Shown: positions 30,201 through 34,712 of the stretch, piece by piece
How positions within the stretch are numbered: the stretch's first letter is position 1
How the letters are laid out: every line of letters begins with the position of its first letter
Source of the DNA: Phytophthora quininea
Lineage: Eukaryota; Oomycota; Peronosporomycetes; Peronosporales; Peronosporaceae
Direction: 5' to 3'
Assembly: GCA_011947345.1 (NCBI GenBank)
Contig: JAAVTG010000259.1
Span: 1-34,712, forward strand
Length of the DNA stretch: 34,712 nt
Made by a program: the position numbers and the translations under genes
The notes under the pieces: model-generated
What the model was told of the DNA's origin: nothing
What the model saw: only the letters and a program-made list of their open reading frames with translations
Databases searched by the model: none

Positions 30201-30965
30201 ACATATAGGCTGCCGGTGGATAATAAAAATCCCAGCGGGGGCGTTAAGAATGCGGACCGAGTCGTCAGTCGTCCAACGCCATCCCCATGATCGACGATCC
30301 GTTGTTCAACACAATGCCGTTGCACTCTTAATCGGTGTAATCGCTCAGGGAAGTGAAGTCGAAAGGATCGCAAACCGATCTATACCGTACTGGAGGCACT
30401 CACTACAGTTATACTATACTGATGAGTGGCTAATGAATGAGTGGACTACGGTGGGTAGTGGTGATGACGTTGCAGATACTTGTCATCCCGTCCTTGACTG
30501 GTATAACCAAAACAGTGACAGCATGTTGCAGCCATCGTGGTGGGCGCAATTGCGCCAACAATTGATCGTCTTGGGTTGGCAGTGTACGACGCCCCTAAAG
30601 GATGGACGCGCTACCCCACAATGACGCGTGGCAGTCTGGAATGGGCACACATAGTCTCATACACGGCAAGCCAAACGAAGAGTCTACACGCAACATACTT
30701 TTATAGCGTGTGGTTGGCCTTGCGGGAGCACTGGAAATTTACTTGCACGCGTGATGCTGCAGATGTCGACTACCGGGATTGCAATGTACTGTTAGCCGAT
30801 GTCAACCAAGGTATCCAGTCTCGTAGGCAAAATTGGACGCGTCGTTCTCAGACGAAGGTATCCCACCGACTGCAGGAGCGACGACAGTGGATCCATGAAC
30901 GTGGACGTCGGTGGCTAGCAGACCGACAACAGCACCTCGACCGCCCCAGTCAAGGCTCGGCATGA
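27227..30965 (+). pseudogene. Retrotransposon ORF: RT C-terminus, zinc finger, RNase H, long C-terminal region
   Basis: Order of parts. (1) RT thumb region (GFKHLGIYQGG; LRYRLVLGG; FIRQIARNVLRLPYS), 27.23-27.65 kb. (2) About 280 residues of unknown fold. (3) A PHD/RING-like finger CTECGRHRGERWCQVCGRWHHTNC at about 28548-28619. (4) An RNase H1 domain with GDGS, TRCEVHALLAGL, ICDNKSA, WVQSHRE and ACVDRAA, that is D-E-D-H-D all present (28.73-29.15 kb). (5) In the next frame, a zinc-knuckle-like ECTICVDEAIDTQDHRF. (6) About 430 further residues with many Trp, including PVFWVATSF, WIIKIPAGAL and HNAVALLIGV, which resemble the late strands of a Rossmann-type methyltransferase; this last idea is weak. 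It ends at TGA 30963-30965 with a very basic tail. The apurinic endonuclease and RT catalytic YxDD lie in the lost 5' part. Dead copy. Confidence 0.82.
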
Positions 30966-31170
30966 GGGTCCTGGGATTCCCATTGCATAACTTTCATAGT
31001 ACGTGTAAGGCTAACTTGCTAGTAAGAGCCGGGAGGTTCTACGAGCAAGTTGGCTGTGTGTGGGCTACTACCGCGGGTTGGTACACATGGTACGTTATCC
31101 GTAGGCGAGGTTGCAGCAGAGCGCAATATTGGGAGTAGTTAGCCCGTAAAAACCGCAACAAATCAAATCA
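27227..31170 (+). mobile_element. 5'-truncated non-LTR (LINE-type) retrotransposon
   Basis: A 3,944-bp insertion between perfect 14-bp direct repeats. Its left end lies inside the reverse-transcriptase region, the 5' truncation typical of target-primed reverse transcription. Its right end is an A-rich, CAAAT-type tail (AACAAATCAAATCA) directly before the second repeat. There are no long terminal repeats. Its coding region is on the plus strand, opposite to the host gene. Frame breaks at about 27520, 29360 and 30560 interrupt an otherwise open frame, so the copy is fairly young. The clade cannot be fixed without the missing RT core. Confidence 0.9.
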
Positions 31171-31184
31171 AGGAAATTGAGCGG
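31171..31184. repeat. Target-site duplication, right copy
   Basis: AGGAAATTGAGCGG, identical to 27213-27226, immediately after the A-rich tail of the element. Confidence 0.9.
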
Positions 31185-31192
31185 CAGCGGAT

Positions 31193-31693
31193 TCACGCGG
31201 CCGGGGTGGTCGATATCGTGAACGGGCTCGGGGATCCTTTCACCGACTTAAACGAGGGACGCGCCGACTTGAAGGCGGCCCCGACAATGTCGTCCCACGA
31301 CTCGCGCAGGAACGAGTCCATGACTGGAGAGAAGTCGGGCGCTTCAGCCTCCTGCTTGATGAATACTTCGCCGTTGCCGCCGGCCGGGGTCCGACCGTTG
31401 ATGCGGATCTTCAGATCGGGTGAAAGGCACGACGGGGTCCCAACAGAGTACGAGCCGTCGTGAGGCGACTCAGTGTCGTGCGACCCGAACACGTCGCCTA
31501 GTGCTGTCAAATTGAGTTCCAGGTTATCGGGATCTTCGCGTCGGAAACCCGAGGCGGGCGAGGCCGAGCCCGAGTTGTCCAACAATAGCATTGTGCTTTC
31601 GAAGTCGTCTCCATCCAGTAAATCCATCGATGTCGGCAGATTGAGGATGTCGCCGATGTTGGTCGAGTTCATGGGAGAAGCCCGAGGGTCCAT
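31193..31693 (-). pseudogene. WRKY19-like CCCH-repeat protein, N-terminal half
   Basis: From ATG 31693 the frame reads MDPRASPMNSTNIGDILNLP, then acidic, Ser/Asp-rich stretches (SMDLLDGDDFESTMLLLDN), a candidate SUMO site (VFIKQEAEAP), and FLRESWDDIVGAAFKSARPS, before a TGA only nine bases from the duplicated target site. A further in-frame ATG lies at 31846. The composition is that of a disordered activation-type region, with no domain of its own. If one base lost just before the TGA is allowed for, the frame runs straight into NPLPLNFLLPVP of the CCCH-repeat half after excision of the element. I therefore take both halves as one former gene. The alternative is two separate genes with an unusually short 30-bp gap. 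Confidence 0.65.
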
Positions 31694-32006
31694 GGTCGTC
31701 GAAAAGCTTTCGATGCGGTACGGAGAGGATTCGGATGTGGTTGAGAAATCGGGGGCCGGTAGTGCGTTGCGTCTCAGAGGTGCTGCCAATGACCATCGTG
31801 CTCGTCGAGGAAAGCTTTCAAAAGCAAGCGATGGGGACCTTTCCATATGCCGACCCCCGTCCTCCTCTTCCTCGCCTGATAACCCAAGGATGTCAATCAC
31901 CACCCTCGAGATGAGATCCGTAGACGGCGAAACAAGTGAGGTTGAATTTAGCGATCGTAACGCCGAGGACGATTTTGACTTGCTCAATTCGTTCACCAAC
32001 TGCTTA

Positions 32007-33214
32007 CTAGCCAGTCAACTCCTCCATCAACACTCCCATGTCCTCTAGCGGCGACTCCGACTCCGATACACTGACTTCGGTCGCGGTGGAACCGCTCCAA
32101 GAGGTTTTTCGCCGCGGGGTCTCTCCAGTCTGCTGTTGTTTCTGTCGCCGCCGAAGCGCTTTCCTCCCCACTTGGCTCCGTTTTCGCTGCCCGTGACGTA
32201 TCACAACATTTGGATTAGCTCGTTGAATACTTCTTCATGAATCCGCGTCATGTACTCACCTGCGGCAGTGCAGCTTCCAAAGCCCGTGGCCAGTCTCCGA
32301 ATTCCGCAAAGTTAATCAGGACGTCGATCACCGTGTTGACGTTCAAAATGTGGTCCAACCGTTCGGTGATATGCTCTTGAATCGGCAACCGGGCTGTCGT
32401 GATGCCTGCTTCAGTGGCTGCATTGAGCGTCGCTCCCTGTTTCGCCACCACGAGCTCCATTAGCTTCCTCCCTAATGCTTAGTTCTCGTTTGCCCACCTT
32501 CTTGCGCGTCTTGTCGACGATGCCTCCGATCACGTAGACCTTGTTCGGATCCATTTCTTCGAGCACATTAGGCGAGTCCGGGGACAGATACACCAGCTCG
32601 GAAGACGGAAAATAATCCGTCATGCCGTCGCCAGCACGTCGCCACTGGACGTGCCAATTCACCGCGCCGAAGCGCTCCAGGAACGTCTCCAACTGCTCGC
32701 TGGGGTTGCACAGCAGCAGCTGGAAGGGCTCGTTCATTTGCTTGACGCTGCCGTAGCTCAGCTTCAACTGCTTGGCCAAACTGCGGAGCTCCTTGTCGTT
32801 CATGATGCTGTCGAAGCTTAGGTCGACGGCCACTCGTTGGCTCTTGCTGTCAACCGCCGCCGCCCGCTGCAGCTTGTTGAGAGCTTGTTGCTTTGCGATT
32901 TCTTCCTCTTGTAGGAACCGACGACGCTCCTCTGCAACGCAGTCAACGCCACCACCAGTGAGAACCGTAGAACATTGTCGGTCAATTGGATTCGAGCTCC
33001 GACCAAAATGTAATATCTTACCTGCGGTCATAGCGTGGAGTAGCTCGAAGCGAGCTTTCTTCTGCCGCTCGCGGGCCGGGCGCTTCGCCCGCAAGATATG
33101 TTTTGTGTCGGGGGATGGCAGTGTCATTGCAGGAGTGGGAGATGCAGCGGTAGGTGCTGAGGCGAGCGGTGGGGCGGGGGCATCGCCGTTGCCCACGGGC
33201 TGCGGTGGGGCCAT
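32007..33214 (-). CDS. TRM10: TRM10-family tRNA (guanine-9-N1) methyltransferase, complete
   Basis: Four exons (minus): 33214-33022, 32931-32498, 32436-32260 and 32186-32007; introns of 90, 61 and 73 bp with GT-AG ends; 984 coding bases, 327 residues, no frame break. The enzyme uses S-adenosylmethionine to methylate N1 of purine 9 in tRNAs. A Pro/Ala-rich start and a basic helix (RAKRPARERQKKARFELLHA) precede the SPOUT-type catalytic domain: RVAVDLSFDSIMNDKELRSL, KQLKLSYGSVKQ, LVYLSPDSPNVLEEMDPNKV, YVIGGIVDKTRKKGATLNAA, GITTARLPIQEHI, LNVNTVIDVLINFAEFGDW and ALPQRKRSQ. The cofactor-knot phrases SPDSPN and IGGIVD are intact, as is the catalytic-site Asp in IVD. A Ser/Glu-rich tail ends EELTG-TAG. 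Two of the splice joins (KK/GATL, LPQ/RKR) fall exactly inside conserved motifs, which supports the model. Probably nuclear/cytosolic. Confidence 0.92.
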
Positions 33215-33268
33215 GAATGAAGGGCACCAAGCATTAGTGCAGTTTTTAGGATCTAGACATTTTTAGAA

Positions 33269-33427
33269 TTAGAACTTTTCAAAGTCAGAGAGCCCCATGG
33301 GCTCATTCGCACGGAGGAAGCGCTGCTGCGTCGTTTCCGGGTGCACGAACGGTATCAAGGCCGCAGGTGGGTTTTGCAAGCGCCACAAGAAGGAAGCGGT
33401 GCAGGCGGCTGCCGTCGCAGCAGCAAG
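33269..33427 (-). CDS. Possible terminal exon of a small unidentified gene
   Basis: After a candidate acceptor (ATTGCAG) at 33428, the minus strand reads 52 residues to TAA: LAAATAAACTASFLWRLQNP, then PAALIPFVHPETTQQRFLRA, then NEPMGLSDFEKF. The composition and clean frame look coding, and the 54-bp gap to the TRM10 start suits the local spacing. I could not find an upstream exon that joins in phase: a frame from ATG 33601 (MNLLLYLCFLAKQLSE) has a GT nearby but the wrong phase. It could be the end of a small mitochondrial or membrane protein, or chance. Confidence 0.3.
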   Translation of the reverse strand, partial: LAAATAAACTASFLWRLQNPPAALIPFVHPETTQQRFLRANEPMGLSDFEKF

Positions 33428-33612
33428 CTGCAATGGCCATTGCTCTTACGTTTGAGTTTCAAAGGTTACGGCAACACGAGGACAGTCTGCCACCTCGTTC
33501 AATTTTCAATGAAAATGGTCTTTTTGATACCTTTGGTATTGCTGCTACTACCTCTCAGACAACTGCTTGGCAAGGAAACACAAGTAGAGCAGCAAATTCA
33601 TGACCCTGCAAC

Positions 33613-34387
33613 TCAGTTGAGGATGCCGGACACGGCCCCGACCTTCTTGCTGGCCGCTCCGACGGCATTCTTGAGGTAGCACACGGACCGCCGGGGTTGT
33701 TGTTGATGTACGTGTAGGCCTTGCAGCCGCTCGTGCTGGCGCAGGCGTCGCAGCACAGAGACGGCAGGTTCACGTACACCGTCTTGATGTCGTTGCCGTA
33801 GTAGTCGGTGTCAGTCGCCTGCTTGGAGCACTTGGTCGGGGGCGGCATGCACTGGTAGTAGTTGTCGTTCCAAGGCTGGCAGTAGTAGCCGCTCGGGCAG
33901 CACGTGGTGCCGCCGCTATTGCCACAAGCTCCGTACCCCGGAGTGGAGCAGGTCGGCGACGACGGAGTTGGCGTCGGGGTCGTCGACGTCGACACGATGC
34001 CCGAGACGGCCCCAACCTTGGTCTGGCGAGTGCCGGTTCCTTTCTTGAGGTAGCACGCCGGGCTGCCGGGGTTGCTGTTGACAAACGTGTAGGCCACGCA
34101 GCCGGCGGTCTGCGTGCACTTGGTGCAGCAGTCTCCGGGCTGCAGACCGTAGACGGTTTGGAGGTCGTCGCCGTTGAAGTCGACGTTGGCGAACTGCTGG
34201 TTGCACTGGGCCGGCAGGTCGATGCATTGATAGTAGTTGGAGTTCCACGGCTGACAGTACTGCGTGCTGGGGCAGCAGCTGACGCCGGCCGAGTCCGAGC
34301 CGCAGTTCCCGAAGTTGGGGTGCTGCAGTCGGCGGCGACGGCGACAGTCGCGAGACTGGCGAGGGCGATGGTAATGCGAGCGAGCAT
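33613..34387 (-). CDS. CBEL: Cellulose-binding elicitor lectin (CBEL): signal peptide, two CBM1 and two PAN/Apple domains
   Basis: ATG 34387 opens a signal peptide (MLARITIALASLATVAVAA). Two units follow, each a CBM1-like Cys-rich cellulose-binding domain (CGSDSAGVSCC, YCQPWNSNYYQCI; and CSTPGYGACGNSGGTTCC, YCQPWNDNYYQCM) plus a PAN/Apple domain (DFNGDDLQTVYGLQPGDCC, CVAYTFVNSNPGSPACYLKK; and DTDYYGNDIKTVYVNLPSLC, GCKAYTYINNNPGG). A Thr/Ser/Pro linker joins the units. It ends VGAVSGILN-TGA at 33613; about 258 residues, close to the size known for Phytophthora CBEL. The protein is secreted to the cell wall, where it binds cellulose and helps adhesion; plants sense its CBM1 domains. Two one-base losses (in a run at 34317-34320, and at about 33695) break the frame but leave every domain intact, so they are probably errors. 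Confidence 0.9.
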
Positions 34388-34452
34388 TGTCTTGAGCGAC
34401 TCGGACTGGAGTGGAGAGGGTGGAGGTACTTGCGGCTTGCTGTGGAGAAGGC

Positions 34453-34468
34453 AAAAGCGAAAGTGAGC
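34453..34468 (-). promoter_or_regulatory. Initiator-like element of CBEL
   Basis: On the minus strand GCTCACTTTCGCTTTT fits the oomycete initiator consensus with three mismatches, 66 bp upstream of the CBEL ATG, and corresponds in position to the element before the decayed paralog. Confidence 0.4.
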
Positions 34469-34712
34469 AGTGGAAGCAGTGAACAAGCGGCCGCAGCTTG
34501 CTGTCCGTGGTCACGCGTGTCAACGAACTTCAACGTCTGGGATTTTTGGCCACGGTATCCACTTCGCATCATTCCGCTGTTAGAAAAAGAGTGGTTCGTC
34601 TACGCTTCAACGAGATCAGCCTGCAACACCGGCACCGAGAACGCTTGCAAGTCCACCGGTAGATAAAGTTACCACGAGCTGTGCATTTGCGATTGCTACT
34701 AGAGACGCTTAA
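34469..34712. other. Upstream flank of CBEL, no gene recognised
   Basis: I see no coding signal in the last 240 bp; it is probably the CBEL promoter region. Confidence 0.4.

Noticed and set aside
27227..31170. Interpretation as an LTR (Gypsy/Copia) element
   Set aside because: No long terminal repeats, no integrase or protease motifs; 5' truncation, A-rich tail and 14-bp duplication indicate target-primed reverse transcription.
31193..31999. Start of the N-terminal half of the CCCH-repeat gene at 31999
   Set aside because: That start is GTG and would leave only seven bases after the TRM10 stop; ATG 31693 (or 31846) is preferred.
33552..33601. Exon 1 candidate (MNLLLYLCFLAKQLSE) for the small gene upstream of TRM10
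   Set aside because: The only nearby GT donor leaves a phase that does not join the downstream exon frame.

Overview
The window reads as nuclear DNA of a plant-pathogenic oomycete, most likely a Phytophthora-like member of the Peronosporales. The grounds are: a secreted cellulose-binding elicitor-lectin (CBEL) gene with two CBM1 plus PAN/Apple units; short GT-AG introns of about 60-90 bp in otherwise long, GC-rich exons; initiator-like elements of the oomycete type (GCTCATT..., CAWTTT) upstream of several genes; and a typical oomycete set of mobile-element relics (hAT, tyrosine-recombinase, LTR and non-LTR elements). No rRNA, tRNA or CRISPR was seen.

Layout. Positions 1-8.36 kb are a decayed, gene-poor flank. 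It holds a truncated, frame-broken aquaglyceroporin (681-1461), a long stretch without recognisable genes, a hAT relic, LTR-like pieces, a tyrosine-recombinase relic, and two head-to-tail remnants of NRT2-type nitrate transporters (C-terminal part 6729-7236, N-terminal part 7843-8358). The second remnant is fused at base resolution to the 3' end of a large UBR-type N-recognin E3 ligase gene (8354-14555, minus), which lacks its extreme C-terminus.

From 14.7 to 16.7 kb is a second graveyard: a hAT relic, a voltage-gated K+ channel fragment and an Elongator subunit ELP2 fragment. From 16.8 to 26.3 kb is a compact series of minus-strand genes: an NT-C2/coiled-coil protein; two tandem paralogs of a disordered DPF/NPF-motif (endocytic adaptor-like) protein, only one of which carries a PDZ domain and a C-terminal domain; an ankyrin/FYVE-like zinc-finger/coiled-coil protein; a possible small tail-anchored protein; and a decayed CBEL paralog. 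From 26.6 to 31.7 kb a gene for a protein with five CCCH (WRKY19-like) repeats appears to be split in two by a 3.94-kb 5'-truncated non-LTR retrotransposon flanked by a perfect 14-bp target-site duplication. A complete four-exon TRM10 tRNA methyltransferase gene and the CBEL gene finish the window.

Reading frames. Nearly every protein-coding gene except TRM10 carries single-base frame breaks. Many lie in homopolymers, and the conceptual protein continues normally in another frame. This suggests residual long-read assembly indels in the well-conserved genes. The NRT2, ELP2, K+ channel, tyrosine-recombinase, hAT and CBEL-paralog remnants carry further stops, deletions or truncations and look like true pseudogenes. 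Trafficking, signalling and protein-turnover genes (NT-C2, DPF/NPF adaptors, FYVE-like, UBR) are neighbours here, but nothing in the sequence shows that they act in one pathway.
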